Made by a program: the position numbers and the translations under genes. DNA of 64,000 bases from Notoacmeibacter sp. MSK16QG-6 (GTDB lineage Bacteria > Pseudomonadota > Alphaproteobacteria > Rhizobiales > Rhizobiaceae). A model generated the notes under the pieces. That model ran no database searches, had not been told where the DNA came from, and worked only from the letters and a program-made list of their open reading frames with translations. Shown piece by piece: positions 50,835-60,329 of this stretch. The stretch covers positions 124,001-188,000 of the forward strand of contig NZ_JAMYXM010000005.1 of assembly GCF_024158145.1 (NCBI RefSeq), in the 5' to 3' direction. The stretch's first letter is position 1. Each line of letters opens with the position of its first letter.

Positions 50835-52118
50835 ATGGCGCATATCGCGCAACCCGCCTTGGACGGCGCCGACGAAATGAGCGATGCCTCTCCCCTCCCC
50901 CCTGCCGACGAGCAGATCGCGGCGGACGCGGCGCTGTTGTCGGAACAGCTTTCCATGATGCGCCATCGGCTGTTTCCGCCAACCAGCCGCAAAACACTGC
51001 GCGCTTTCACCAGCGGCGAAGCGGCGCGATTGATCGGCGTTTCCGATTCTTATTTGCGGCAATTGTCGATCAATGGCGAAGGTCCGCAGCCGGAAACCGG
51101 ACCCGGCGGCCGCCGTCTCTATACGTTGACGGACATCAATGCGATGCGGCGTTTTCTGGCGGAAGGCGGCGGGCCGAAAGCGCGTACCTATCTGCCATGG
51201 CGTGATCCGGCGGCGGGCGAGCCGCTTCAGGTAATCGCCGTTACGAATTTCAAGGGCGGCTCCGGCAAGACCACGACCTCGACCCATCTGGCGCAATATC
51301 TCGCGCTCGCCGGTTATCGCGTTCTTGCCGTCGATCTCGATCCTCAGGCGTCGATGAGCGCGTTGTTCGGCTATCAGCCGGAAATCGATCTTTCCGGCAA
51401 CGATACGCTTTATGGCGCGATACGATACGATGAGGAGCGGCGACCCCTCCGCGATATCATACAGCCGACCTATTTCGATGGCCTGGATCTGGTGCCAGGC
51501 AATCTGGAGCTTCAGGAATTCGAGCACACGACGCCCCGGCATCTGACAAGCGGGCGCGACCGCGAAGATGGCCCCCTCTTCTTCGCACGCCTGCAATCCG
51601 CGCTTGGTTCGGTTGCCGATGACTACGATGTCGTGGTGCTCGATTGTCCGCCACAACTCGGCTACCTCACACTCAGTGCGCTCTGCGCGGCGACGAGCGT
51701 TATCGTTACCGTCCATCCGCAAATGCTGGACATTGCCTCGATGAGTCAGTTCCTGCTGATGACCTCCGACCTTTTGGCGGTGGTCCGAGAGGCGGGTGCG
51801 CGATTGGACTTCTCTTTCATGCGCTATCTCGTCACGCGCTATGAACCGAATGACGGGCCGCAAACCCAAATCACGGCCTTCCTGCGCAGCCAGCTCGGCG
51901 AGCGCGTACTCACTGCGCCGATGGTCAAGTCGACGGCTATTTCCGATGCGGGCCTGACAAAGCAGACGCTTTACGAAGTCGGCCGCGAGAACTTCAACCG
52001 CGCCACTTACGACCGGGCCATGGAAGCGTTGACAGCTGTCAACAGCGAGATCGAAGGGTTGATCCGCGCTGGCTGGGGGCGCTCGGACCGTTCGCGCGAG
52101 GGAGGCGGCAGCCGATGA
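50835..52118 (+). CDS. repA: RepA (ParA-family) plasmid partition ATPase
   Basis: A 427-residue repABC-type RepA. An N-terminal helix-turn-helix (RKTLRAFTSGEAARLIGVSDSYLRQLS) precedes the ParA domain with Walker A FKGGSGKTTTSTHLAQYLAL, DLDPQASMSALFG and VVVLDCPPQLG. The ATG at 50835 has GGAGGGAAG 6 bases upstream; the in-frame TTG at 50814 is earlier but lacks a site. RepA segregates the replicon with RepB and represses the operon. Confidence 0.96.
   Translation: MAHIAQPALDGADEMSDASPLPPADEQIAADAALLSEQLSMMRHRLFPPTSRKTLRAFTSGEAARLIGVSDSYLRQLSINGEGPQPETGPGGRRLYTLTDINAMRRFLAEGGGPKARTYLPWRDPAAGEPLQVIAVTNFKGGSGKTTTSTHLAQYLALAGYRVLAVDLDPQASMSALFGYQPEIDLSGNDTLYGAIRYDEERRPLRDIIQPTYFDGLDLVPGNLELQEFEHTTPRHLTSGRDREDGPLFFARLQSALGSVADDYDVVVLDCPPQLGYLTLSALCAATSVIVTVHPQMLDIASMSQFLLMTSDLLAVVREAGARLDFSFMRYLVTRYEPNDGPQTQITAFLRSQLGERVLTAPMVKSTAISDAGLTKQTLYEVGRENFNRATYDRAMEALTAVNSEIEGLIRAGWGRSDRSREGGGSR
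52028..52043. promoter_or_regulatory. Second parS site inside the 3' end of repA
   Basis: GTTGACAGCTGTCAAC is a perfect palindrome that fits the repABC parS consensus. It lies within the repA coding region 75 bases from its end. Location inside or beside repA is seen in some repABC plasmids and is useful for classing the replicon. Confidence 0.85.
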
Positions 52119-52199
52119 TTTGGTCTTTCGGAACCTCTTATCCCCGCCCTTCCCGACTCACGGCAATCTTCGGGCTGATCGACCGGAGAGGCTCGTCCA

Positions 52200-53267
52200 A
52201 TGAGTAAGCGGCGCAAAGAACTGGCGCATCTGTTCGGAACGGCGGAGCCGGCGCCCAATGAGCCGAGCAACGATGCGGCAAATACGCCTTCAGAGCCGGT
52301 TAAAACGCGGTCGCCTGAAGCGCTCGAAACAAAAAGTGGTGCGATTCGAATGCCCTCCGGTGCGGTGCGTGCGATGGGGCTTTCTCTTGGCGGTCTATCC
52401 GATGCCTCGCGCCGCGCCGATGAGCTGGAGAAGGAACTGGCGCGAGCCGAGCGTGTCCATGATATCGACCCGGCGTTGATCGATCCTTCGCCCTGGCGCG
52501 ACAGGATGAGCGATGCGGAGGATGGCGATCCCGATTTCGACGCCCTCGCCGCTTCCATAGCGACGGTTGGACAGCAGGTGCCGGTTCTGCTTCGCCCCCA
52601 TCCGGACAAGCCGTCACGCTATCAGGTGGCCTTCGGGCATCGCCGCGTTCATGCCGCGCAACGTCACAGCCTTTCTGTGCGCGCCGTCGTCAAACCACTC
52701 GACGACGCCGAGTTGATCCTGGCGCAGGGCAAGGAAAATGCCGAGCGGCGCGATCTTTCCTTCATCGAGCGGGCATTTTTCGCCGATGCGATTATCGCGG
52801 CCGGGTTCGACCGGGCAACCGCCATGCAGGCGCTCGGTATCGACAAGACCGAAATGAGCCGCCTTCTATCCGTCGCCAACACAGTGCCGCGTCGTTTTGC
52901 CGTCGCCATCGGTCCCGCGCCGAAAGTCGGTCGGCCGCGCTGGATGGCGCTCGGTGAGTTGCTCCAGAAAAAGGGCGCGATCGAGAAGGCCGAGGACGAG
53001 ATTGGCCGGGATCGCTTTCTTGCGGCCGATAGCGACGGGCGCTTTTCGCTTCTGTCCGATCGGCTCAGCGGCAAACCGGCCAAGCGCAAAGGCGAAGCGC
53101 GTCGTATCGCCGGACCCGATGGTTTGGCGATCGGTACGCTCTCTCTGCAGGGCGATAGCGCGCGCCTGGCGTTGCCGGGCGCAGCGGCCAGCGGTTTTGC
53201 CGATTATCTGGCGGAACGCCTGCCGGAACTCGTAGCCCGGTTCCGTGAGGAAAGGGGAGGGCGGTAA
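52200..53267 (+). CDS. repB: RepB (ParB-family) plasmid partition protein
   Basis: A 355-residue RepB: N-terminal RepA-interaction part, ParB/Srx nuclease-like fold (VPVLLRPHPDKPSRYQVAFGHRRVHAAQ), then helix-turn-helix DNA binding (TAMQALGIDKTEMSRLLSVANTVPRR). It binds the parS sites at 50759 and 52028 and works with RepA. The start has GGAGAGG upstream. Confidence 0.96.
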   Translation: MSKRRKELAHLFGTAEPAPNEPSNDAANTPSEPVKTRSPEALETKSGAIRMPSGAVRAMGLSLGGLSDASRRADELEKELARAERVHDIDPALIDPSPWRDRMSDAEDGDPDFDALAASIATVGQQVPVLLRPHPDKPSRYQVAFGHRRVHAAQRHSLSVRAVVKPLDDAELILAQGKENAERRDLSFIERAFFADAIIAAGFDRATAMQALGIDKTEMSRLLSVANTVPRRFAVAIGPAPKVGRPRWMALGELLQKKGAIEKAEDEIGRDRFLAADSDGRFSLLSDRLSGKPAKRKGEARRIAGPDGLAIGTLSLQGDSARLALPGAAASGFADYLAERLPELVARFREERGGR

Positions 53268-53389
53268 CGATTTTCTTCAATCCTGCCAAGTGTTTGCATC
53301 GGGCAGGAGTGTGGCGTGAACGACGATGAATGAAAACCAGACAGGGGAAAGGATGCGCGAACGCAAAAGGTAGCGTTATTGCCAGGGGC

Positions 53390-53446
53390 CTAAAAACAAA
53401 AGCCCCCCAGAACGGAAGCCGTTCCAGAGGACCTTCGAAGTAGCAT
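53390..53446 (-). ncRNA. Counter-transcribed RNA (incA-type ctRNA) in the repB-repC gap
   Basis: On the minus strand a perfect -35 box TTGACA (53479-53474) is followed by only a weak -10, then by a transcribed region ending in a hairpin CTGGAACGG-CTT-CCGTTCTGG (53427-53407, nine pairs with two G-U) and TTTTGTTTTT. repABC plasmids encode such an antisense RNA here that limits repC expression. The opposite (repC mRNA) strand has a stem CCATAGAT-GACA-ATCTATGG at 53481-53500. The start near 53446 is estimated. Confidence 0.72.
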
Positions 53447-53541
53447 TCAGAAAGAATCAGGTTCGGCCGTGTCTGTCAACCCATAGATGACAATCTATGG
53501 GGCAGGGTAGGTCGTGCCGTTTGCCGGGCGTATGAACGAAC

Positions 53542-54849
53542 ATGCCGAACTATGAACCTCTGACGCCCTTCGCCGCCAGTGGACCGGCGGCGCTTGCCCA
53601 GATCAATGCTGCGGCGGCCCACCGCGCAGGGCGCAGCAGCCGGTCCCAGATAGATCCCTCCGATGATCGCGGCGACGGTAACAATCCATCCCGCGCCGAT
53701 AAATTCGCTCTTCTTCGCGCCCTGACAGAGGCAAGAAGCGCATTTGGCCTGTCGGATCGCACATTGACAGTACTGTCGGCGCTGCTCTCCTTCTACCCGG
53801 AACGGACGATCGACGGCGACGCGCCGACAATCGTTTTTCCTTCCAACAAGGAGCTCTCGCTACGCTGCGGCGGCATGGCGCCCGCCACATTACGGCGGCA
53901 CATTGCCGGTTTGATTGGCGCAGGAATGATCCTTCGCAAGGATTCGCCGAACGGAAAGCGTTATCGGCGGCGCGACAAAGCGGGCGGATCGGACGCCTTC
54001 GGCTTCGATTTGTCGCCGTTCGCGAGCAGGGCAGGGGCCATCTACGAGGCGGCCGAAGCGGCTCAGGCGCATGATCTCGCTATCCGGGCTGCGCGTGAGG
54101 CTGTGAGCCTGATGCTTCGTGACTGCTCCAATCTGATTAGTCTGGCATTGTCCGAGGGCAGGGCAGGGCCGTGGGATCGCCTCGCGGACGCGTTCTCCAC
54201 CCTGTCGCAGCCATTGCCGCGCCGCGCCGGCATTGATGAGGTAGAGACGCGCCGGCAGGCCCTCTCGCGTTTCACGGCAGAGGTGGAACAGGCTTGGCTC
54301 AACAGTCTTACTGAAAAAGAAATGAGCGCCAATGAACATGATAATGAGCGCCACTATCAAAATTCAAAATCCGATTCCCATTTTGAAAAAAGCGGCCGTG
54401 AAAAAATCAGTGCGCAAACCGCTGTTCAGGTCGGTTCAACCTATTCGCCTGGCATGGACCCAGAAAGGGTTCGAGCCGATGCGCATAGTAATAGACCAAA
54501 CTTGGAAAGCCCGGAACAAAGGCAGGTGCAGTCACTTCCTCTGTCCTTTGTCTTGACGCGCTGCCGGGCCATTTCCGATTATGCCGCCAGCCCAATGGCT
54601 GATTGGACCGAATTTATACGAACTGCGGCGCTGGTGCGCGGCTTCCTCGGTATTTCGCCCGATGCCTGGCGTCAGGCTCGGTCGATCATGGGCGAGAAAC
54701 AGGCCGCTATCGTATTGGCTGCCATTCTGGAACGCGCCGATGAAATTCGTAGCGCCGGCGGTTATCTGCGCGAATTGACCCGCAAGGCGGAACAGGGACA
54801 ATTCTCGGTTATGCCGATGCTCGAAGCTCTCAAGAACCGGCGATGCTAG
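53542..54849 (+). CDS. repC: RepC replication initiator
   Basis: A 435-residue RepC. The N-terminal winged-helix DNA-binding half contains ADKFALLRALTEARSAFGLSDRTLTVLSALLSFYPE and SNKELSLRCGGMAPATLRRHI; the C-terminal domain ends IVLAAILERADEIRSAGGYLRELTRKAEQG, a signature of the family. The origin of repABC replicons lies within repC, in an internal A/T-rich stretch; the A/T-rich part at 54320-54430 is the candidate here. It is the essential initiator. Confidence 0.97.
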   Translation: MPNYEPLTPFAASGPAALAQINAAAAHRAGRSSRSQIDPSDDRGDGNNPSRADKFALLRALTEARSAFGLSDRTLTVLSALLSFYPERTIDGDAPTIVFPSNKELSLRCGGMAPATLRRHIAGLIGAGMILRKDSPNGKRYRRRDKAGGSDAFGFDLSPFASRAGAIYEAAEAAQAHDLAIRAAREAVSLMLRDCSNLISLALSEGRAGPWDRLADAFSTLSQPLPRRAGIDEVETRRQALSRFTAEVEQAWLNSLTEKEMSANEHDNERHYQNSKSDSHFEKSGREKISAQTAVQVGSTYSPGMDPERVRADAHSNRPNLESPEQRQVQSLPLSFVLTRCRAISDYAASPMADWTEFIRTAALVRGFLGISPDAWRQARSIMGEKQAAIVLAAILERADEIRSAGGYLRELTRKAEQGQFSVMPMLEALKNRRC

Positions 54850-54963
54850 CGGAATGCCGGAACGTTCCTTGTGTTTCGGCATTTTGCCGCCTATATTATC
54901 GGCACATTGCCGCATGTCCGGTTTGTGTCGTTATGATTGGCCGGATCGACTGGAGACAAATCG

Positions 54964-55395
54964 ATGAGTGTTCTGGAGCGTGTAACACAGACATTGGGCG
55001 GGCAAACGGTCTTGGGCCGGCCCCTTCGTTCGCAGGCCGATCTGGCGACGGCGGTGCTGGGTCGTCTTCCTCTGGAAACATTGGCGGGGATCAGCAAAGC
55101 GGGATTTTCCGAGCGTGAAATCGATATTCTGGTCATCCCGGCCCGCACACGTCGCCATCGCGCGGCCAAGGCCGAGCCGCTGACGGTGGAAGAAAGCGAC
55201 CGCGCGGTGCGGCTTGCCCGTGTGCAGGCGCAGGCCATCGAGACCTTCGGCGATGAGGAGAGGGCAAGCGCCTGGCTCCGCCGACCGCTGCGTCAGTTGT
55301 CCGACAAGGCGCCGCTGACGCTGGTCCGGACGGAAACGGGTGCGAGACTGGTCGAAACGCTTCTCGCCAAGCTCGCTTTTGGCGCGGCAGCGTAA
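54964..55395 (+). CDS. Xre/MbcA/ParS-type antitoxin (DUF2384)
   Basis: A 143-residue antitoxin with a DNA-binding N-terminal part (LPLETLAGISKAGFSEREIDILVIPARTRRHR) and the C-terminal DUF2384 toxin-binding region (ETFGDEERASAWLRRPLRQLSDKAPLTLVRTETGARLVETLL). The ATG at 54964 has GGAGAC 7 bases upstream. It pairs with the RES toxin that follows. Located directly after repC, it probably stabilises the replicon. Confidence 0.9.
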   Translation: MSVLERVTQTLGGQTVLGRPLRSQADLATAVLGRLPLETLAGISKAGFSEREIDILVIPARTRRHRAAKAEPLTVEESDRAVRLARVQAQAIETFGDEERASAWLRRPLRQLSDKAPLTLVRTETGARLVETLLAKLAFGAAA

Positions 55396-55431
55396 CGAAT
55401 AAGGCGACGAACAGCGGGTGTCGATGTTCTC

Positions 55432-55893
55432 GTGAAGCTCTACCGTTTGTCCATCGCGGCTCACTCCCGCGCGCTCGATGGCGGCTATGGCCTGCTGTTC
55501 GATGGGCGTTGGAACACGGTCGGCCATGCGGTGACCTATATGGCGAGCGTGCCATCGCTCTGCCTTCTGGAAAAGCTGGTCCATGTCGAAGATCCGGCGC
55601 TGCTGCCCGATCTCGACATCGTCACCTACAATGCGCCGGACGACTGGCCGGTGCAGCGGGTCGAACCGGACGATTTGCCCTCGGACTGGGAAGAGCGCGA
55701 GGCGCTGACGCAGAACTTGGGCGATGAATGGCACGAGGCGCGGCAGAGCCCGCTTCTGAGCGTGCCATCCGCCATAATCGCCGTAGCGGGGGCGCTCGAC
55801 CGCAATTTCGTGGTCAATCATAACCATCGAAGGGCAGGGGAGCTGACGATCGAAAGCGTCACGCCTTTCCGCTTCGACCCCCGCCTTCTGTGA
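55432..55893 (+). CDS. RES-domain toxin
   Basis: A 153-residue RES protein. It opens MKLYRLSIAAHSRALDG and has GRWNTVGHAVTYMASVPSLCLLEKLVH (conserved Arg, Tyr and Glu of the RES fold) and LLSVPSAIIAVAG with the conserved Ser. Known RES toxins degrade NAD+. GTG start at 55432. It is 36 bases after the antitoxin gene, forming a Xre-RES toxin-antitoxin pair. Confidence 0.9.
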   Translation: MKLYRLSIAAHSRALDGGYGLLFDGRWNTVGHAVTYMASVPSLCLLEKLVHVEDPALLPDLDIVTYNAPDDWPVQRVEPDDLPSDWEEREALTQNLGDEWHEARQSPLLSVPSAIIAVAGALDRNFVVNHNHRRAGELTIESVTPFRFDPRLL

Positions 55894-56103
55894 CGGCAGA
55901 AGTGAAGCCGGTCGGCCTGTGACACGAACATCTCTCAGACTGCCGTTGACAGTTGGAGGCAGAGTTGGGACATTGGATGTCTGTGTGCCCCTTTAGAGAG
56001 AAGTGCGCCGCGTTTTGCTCGCGTCCTATGATTTAGGGCGCAATCCACACGGCCACGTTTTCTTAGGTACTCACTCATGATGACCTTTGGGAGGAGGGTA
56101 ATC

Positions 56104-56796
56104 ATGTCGCAGGCGGAAACGTCCGGCCATCAACTATCGATCAAATCCGCGCTCGTCGTCGATGATCATCCGCTATATTGCGATGCGTTGGCGACGACGA
56201 TCGAAAGTATTTTCAGCACCAAGAAGATCCGGATGGCGACCTGTCTGGGCGATGCGCTGCAACAGTTGCGGGCGCGCTATACGCCCGATCTGGTCATGCT
56301 CGATCTGAACCTTCCCGACGTGTCGGGCCTGAGCGGGTTCATCAAGATCAAAGAGAAGATACCCGATGTGCCGGTGATCGTGACCTCGGCCATTGCCTCC
56401 GAAAGTGTCGTGCAGATGGTGATGGAAGCGGGCGCGGCGGGCTTTATCCCGAAGGATGTCGACCGCCGGACGTTCCAGGACGCGATGATGGACATCTGGG
56501 AAGGCAAGATATACCTGCCGCCTGGCTACAGCAGCCCTTCGGCGCCGAACCAGCCGGAAGATCGCTCGATGGAGGACATCTCCCGCAAGATCGCTCATCT
56601 TTCCCAGCAGCAGACCCGGATTCTCGGCCTGATCTGCGAGGGCAAGCCGAATAAGCTGATCGCCTATGAAATGCAATTGGCCGAGGCGACGGTGAAGGCG
56701 CATATCACGGCGCTGTTGCGAAGGCTCGGCGTGCGAAACCGGACCCAGGCCGCCCTTCTTGTCCGTGAAGTGACGATTCGGCACAGCCTGCAATGA
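56104..56796 (+). CDS. LuxR/NarL-type response regulator
   Basis: A 230-residue regulator with a receiver domain (acidic pair VVDD at about 20-21, phosphorylatable Asp in VMLDLNLPD near residue 67, Lys in GFIPKD) and a C-terminal LuxR helix-turn-helix (TRILGLICEGKPNKLIAYEMQLAEATVKAHITALLRRLGVRNRTQA). The ATG at 56104 has GGGAGGAGGG about 5 bases upstream, better than the in-frame ATG at 56077. It precedes a FIST protein and a hybrid kinase; ErdR/EraR-type regulators controlling quinoprotein alcohol oxidation have this layout. Confidence 0.9.
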   Translation: MSQAETSGHQLSIKSALVVDDHPLYCDALATTIESIFSTKKIRMATCLGDALQQLRARYTPDLVMLDLNLPDVSGLSGFIKIKEKIPDVPVIVTSAIASESVVQMVMEAGAAGFIPKDVDRRTFQDAMMDIWEGKIYLPPGYSSPSAPNQPEDRSMEDISRKIAHLSQQQTRILGLICEGKPNKLIAYEMQLAEATVKAHITALLRRLGVRNRTQAALLVREVTIRHSLQ

Positions 56797-56833
56797 GGTG
56801 ATCCGGCGCGTGATGGGTTCAGGGGGCGACGAA

Positions 56834-58003
56834 ATGATTTCCGGACGGGACCTGGATTGCAAACCGCCGGAGACGATAGCAATCGGAACATCACGCCTGA
56901 CCGATGCGCATGGCGCGCTGAAGGACATCGTTGAGCAGATCGGCGGCGCAAAACCGAGTTTCGTTCTTCTCTTCGTGCCAAGCACACTGGCGCTGGACGA
57001 GCTTTCGAAAACGCTCCCGCAAATGCTTCCGGGCACAACGGTGTTCGGCTGCACGACCGCCGGTCAGATCACGTCGCATGGCTATGAAGGCGAAGCGCTG
57101 GTCGCGATTGCTTTTCGGCGGGATCATTTCCGCGTGGCGTCCAAGCTGTTCAAGCCGGTCTCGCCGGTGTCGATTGCCGATGTCGTTTCCCAGACCGAGC
57201 GCCTCGTCGAGCGGTTCGGAGTCACACCGGGACGCAAGCGCCTGGCGCTTGTCTTCACCGACGGATTGTCGAAACAGGAAGATCTTCTGGTGGCCGCGCT
57301 GGAGACGGGGCTGAAGGATATTCCCGTCTTCGGCGGCTCGGCGGGCGATGGGTTGGCGTTCGAGCGCACCTTCGTGCTGCATGATGGCCAGTTCCACACC
57401 AACGCGGCGCTCTTGCTGTTGATCGAGACGGACCTTTCCTATCGGGGCCTCGGCTTCGATCATTTCCAGCCGACAGACAAACGCATGGTCGTCACGCGAG
57501 CGATCCCGGAGGAGCGTCTCGTGCTGGAGATCAATGGCTCCCCCGCCGCCTCCGAATATGCCCGGCTCGTCAAAGTGCCGCTTGAAGACTTATCGCCCAT
57601 CGTCTTTGCGGAAAACCCGGTCCTCGTGCGCAACCGAAATCTCTACCACGTACGCGGCATCCAGCAGATTCACGAGAATGGCGGGCTGACATTTCTTTCG
57701 GCTATCGATGACGGGCTTCTGCTTACGCTGGGCAGTGGCAAGGAGATCATCCGTACGCTCGATAGCAGCCTTGCCGCATGCGACGATCGCGGCGAAGAAG
57801 CCGATTTCGTGCTCGGATTCGATTGCTATTTGCGCAAGCTGGAGATCACCCACAAGGGACTGGACGAAGAAGCGTCGCAGCACCTGCGCAGACACCGGGT
57901 CGTCGGGTTCAATACCTATGGAGAACAGCATCTCGGCGTTCATGTGAACCAGACATTCGTCGGCGTGGCGTTTTTCAGACCGGGCGAGGAGGTGATGCCG
58001 TGA
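56834..58003 (+). CDS. FIST-domain sensor protein (NosP-like)
   Basis: A roughly 389-residue FIST (N and C) protein: SFVLLFVPSTLALDELSKTL, VFGCTTAGQITSHGYEGEALVAIAF, DIPVFGGSAGDGLAFERTFV and the C-terminal CYLRKLEITHKG...VVGFNTYGEQHLG. In Pseudomonas the equivalent protein next to the NahK/ErcS'-type kinase is NosP, a haem-based nitric oxide sensor. AGGGGG before the ATG at 56834 supports this start; GTG 56798 and ATG 56813 are alternatives. It overlaps the kinase start. Ligand here unknown. Confidence 0.86.
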   Translation: MISGRDLDCKPPETIAIGTSRLTDAHGALKDIVEQIGGAKPSFVLLFVPSTLALDELSKTLPQMLPGTTVFGCTTAGQITSHGYEGEALVAIAFRRDHFRVASKLFKPVSPVSIADVVSQTERLVERFGVTPGRKRLALVFTDGLSKQEDLLVAALETGLKDIPVFGGSAGDGLAFERTFVLHDGQFHTNAALLLLIETDLSYRGLGFDHFQPTDKRMVVTRAIPEERLVLEINGSPAASEYARLVKVPLEDLSPIVFAENPVLVRNRNLYHVRGIQQIHENGGLTFLSAIDDGLLLTLGSGKEIIRTLDSSLAACDDRGEEADFVLGFDCYLRKLEITHKGLDEEASQHLRRHRVVGFNTYGEQHLGVHVNQTFVGVAFFRPGEEVMP

Positions 58004-60237
58004 TCGATGAGAACGAACCTCTCGATGTCCAGGTCGTCAAGCAGAAGAGGATCATCGATGCTCTTATCAACCGCGCGGAACGCAGCCACGATGTTGGCGG
58101 AAGCGCCTATTCCCTCTTTCAGTCCGCCATCGCCCTGCAGGCGGAGGTCTGGGAGAAAACCAAGGATCTGGAAGAGGCTCTCGACACGCTCGGCAGGGCC
58201 TCCGGCGAATTGGAGATTGCCTATCAGGCGCAGGAAAGGGTTCAGAAAAATCTCGCCGACGCCATGGTCGCGATGGATGGCGGCTTCGCGCTCTTTACGG
58301 ACGAACGGCTGCAAGTCTGGAACACGCTCTTCAAGCAATTGCTGCCCGATGTCGAAAAGCTGATCCAGCCGGGACTTGGCTTCGACGAATATCTCGCGGC
58401 GGTGGATGCCAGCCGATATGTGATCGATCGGGATGGAAGCAGAAACAGAAATGCGCCAGACCAGCCGGGCGCGATGCGATTTTCCTCATTCGTCATCGCT
58501 TTGCGAGGCGATCGCTGGTTCCAGATAACCTACCGGCAGACCAGTTCCGACAATATTGCCGTGCTGCTGACCGAAGTCACCGACATCGTGCGTGAAAACC
58601 GCAGGGAGAAGAAGCGGCTGATCGAGGATCAGGCCCATTTCCTGCAGGCCGCATTCGATCACATGTCACTTGGCATATGCACCTTTTCCTCGCGTGGCGA
58701 ATTGCTGGTGCGGAACGAACGTTTCGGCGAGCTTCTCGGTCTGCCGCTGCGATTGCTGAAGAAAGGCTCCGGCCTGCAACGCATCGTCGAACATATCGAA
58801 CGCCACGAAACGCTCGCTCGTAAAGGCAGTCGCCCGGCCTTCGCCGGTTGGTTCAAGGCGATGTTGCGCGGGCAGACCGTGCAGGAGCGCTTTCGGCGCA
58901 GGGACGGGATAAGCCTCGATTTGCAGATCCATTCGCTGCCCGATGACGGGTTTATCGTCTCGGTCATGGACGTGACCGCGGAAACCGAAGCGGCCGAAAT
59001 GCTGGAGCGCCGCGTTCGGGAACGGACCGCTGAACTGACCGAGGCGAACAGGCGTTTGCAGATTCAATCGGCCGAACAGGCCAAGACCGAAGATGCGCTG
59101 CGTCAGGCCAAGGAGGCCGCCGAGGCGGCGCATGTGTCGAAAACGCGCTTTCTGGCGGCGGCCAGCCACGATCTGCTCCAACCCATCAATGCGGCGAAGC
59201 TTTATATCTCGTCCTTAAAGGAAGCCGTGGACGGGCGGGTGAAGGATACGGTGGATCGGTTGGGACGATCCTTTACGTCCATCGAGTCGCTGCTTCATGC
59301 GCTTCTCGACATTTCGCGGCTCGATAGCGCTGGCGCGGAATTCAACGTTACCTCTTTCAGCCTCGCGGAACCGATGCGGGCGCTGGAAGAGGATCTGTCA
59401 CCCGTAGCTGCCGAGAAAGGCGTCAGGCTCACATTCGTGCCGTCTAGCCGCTGGGTGCTTTCCGATCGGCGCTATCTGATGCGCTGTATCCGTAATCTGG
59501 CCGTCAACGCCATCGAATACACGGAAACCGGACGGGTACTCGTCGGCTGCCGCCTTGCGGGCGATCATCTGCGTCTGGAAGTGTGGGACACCGGCATCGG
59601 CATATCTGAGGAAAATCAGACGCGCATCTTCGACGAATTCACCCGTATTCGCGATACCGGGTCGGGAAGTGGAATGGGGCTCGGCCTGTCCATCGTCGAA
59701 CGGGCATGCCGGCATCTCGGCCATAAGGTCGCGCTGTCTTCGGAACCCGGTCGCGGCTCGGTTTTTTCCATTGAAATGCCTCTGGCCTGCCCATCCGCCA
59801 CGTCGAATCCGAAACCCGAGCCATCGGCGATAGACATGGCTCCGTCGCGCGGGTCGCTGGATCTTATTGTCATGGTGATCGAGAACGACGAAAACGTCCT
59901 GCATGCCACAGCGCAAAAGCTCGACAGTTGGGGAGCGAGTGTTCTGGCGTGCGCGTCCACGGAAAGCGCCCTCGAACTGATGGCGGAAATCGGCTCGCCG
60001 CCTGACATCATCCTTGCGGACTATCAACTCGATGGCGACGACACCGGGACGAAAGCGATCCGAGCGCTGCGCGGAGCCTGGGGAGGGGACATCCCGGCCA
60101 TCGTCGTGACGGCGAACAGTTCCAAGGCTTTGATGCAACTGGGGCGCTCAGAATCGTTCTCTGTTCTCAAAAAGCCGGTCAACCTGTCACGTCTGCGGGC
60201 GTTGATGGACTGGAAAACTCGCCGTGCGGTGGCGTGA
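58000..60237 (+). CDS. Hybrid sensor histidine kinase (NahK/ErcS'-like)
   Basis: A 745-residue cytoplasmic kinase with no membrane segment: N-terminal coiled coil (VWEKTKDLEEALDTLGRASG), two PAS-type regions, a coiled coil, the HisKA box with His at about residue 390 (ASHDLLQPINAAKLYI), HATPase motifs (NAIEYTETG; DTGIGISEENQTRIFDEF; GMGLGLSIV), and a C-terminal receiver with Asp at about 674 (ILADYQLDGDD). GTG start overlapping the FIST stop with AGGAGGTG upstream. This FIST-kinase pairing matches NosP-NahK/ErcS' systems controlling alcohol oxidation or biofilm decisions. Confidence 0.9.
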   Translation: MIDENEPLDVQVVKQKRIIDALINRAERSHDVGGSAYSLFQSAIALQAEVWEKTKDLEEALDTLGRASGELEIAYQAQERVQKNLADAMVAMDGGFALFTDERLQVWNTLFKQLLPDVEKLIQPGLGFDEYLAAVDASRYVIDRDGSRNRNAPDQPGAMRFSSFVIALRGDRWFQITYRQTSSDNIAVLLTEVTDIVRENRREKKRLIEDQAHFLQAAFDHMSLGICTFSSRGELLVRNERFGELLGLPLRLLKKGSGLQRIVEHIERHETLARKGSRPAFAGWFKAMLRGQTVQERFRRRDGISLDLQIHSLPDDGFIVSVMDVTAETEAAEMLERRVRERTAELTEANRRLQIQSAEQAKTEDALRQAKEAAEAAHVSKTRFLAAASHDLLQPINAAKLYISSLKEAVDGRVKDTVDRLGRSFTSIESLLHALLDISRLDSAGAEFNVTSFSLAEPMRALEEDLSPVAAEKGVRLTFVPSSRWVLSDRRYLMRCIRNLAVNAIEYTETGRVLVGCRLAGDHLRLEVWDTGIGISEENQTRIFDEFTRIRDTGSGSGMGLGLSIVERACRHLGHKVALSSEPGRGSVFSIEMPLACPSATSNPKPEPSAIDMAPSRGSLDLIVMVIENDENVLHATAQKLDSWGASVLACASTESALELMAEIGSPPDIILADYQLDGDDTGTKAIRALRGAWGGDIPAIVVTANSSKALMQLGRSESFSVLKKPVNLSRLRALMDWKTRRAVA

Positions 60238-60329
60238 AGCCGATGCGGATACGATGTACCGACCAAGGTCGCAGGTGACAGCTGCGCAAGCCGCATCTTA
60301 GCCTCGACGGGGTCTGCAAGGAGGTTCTG

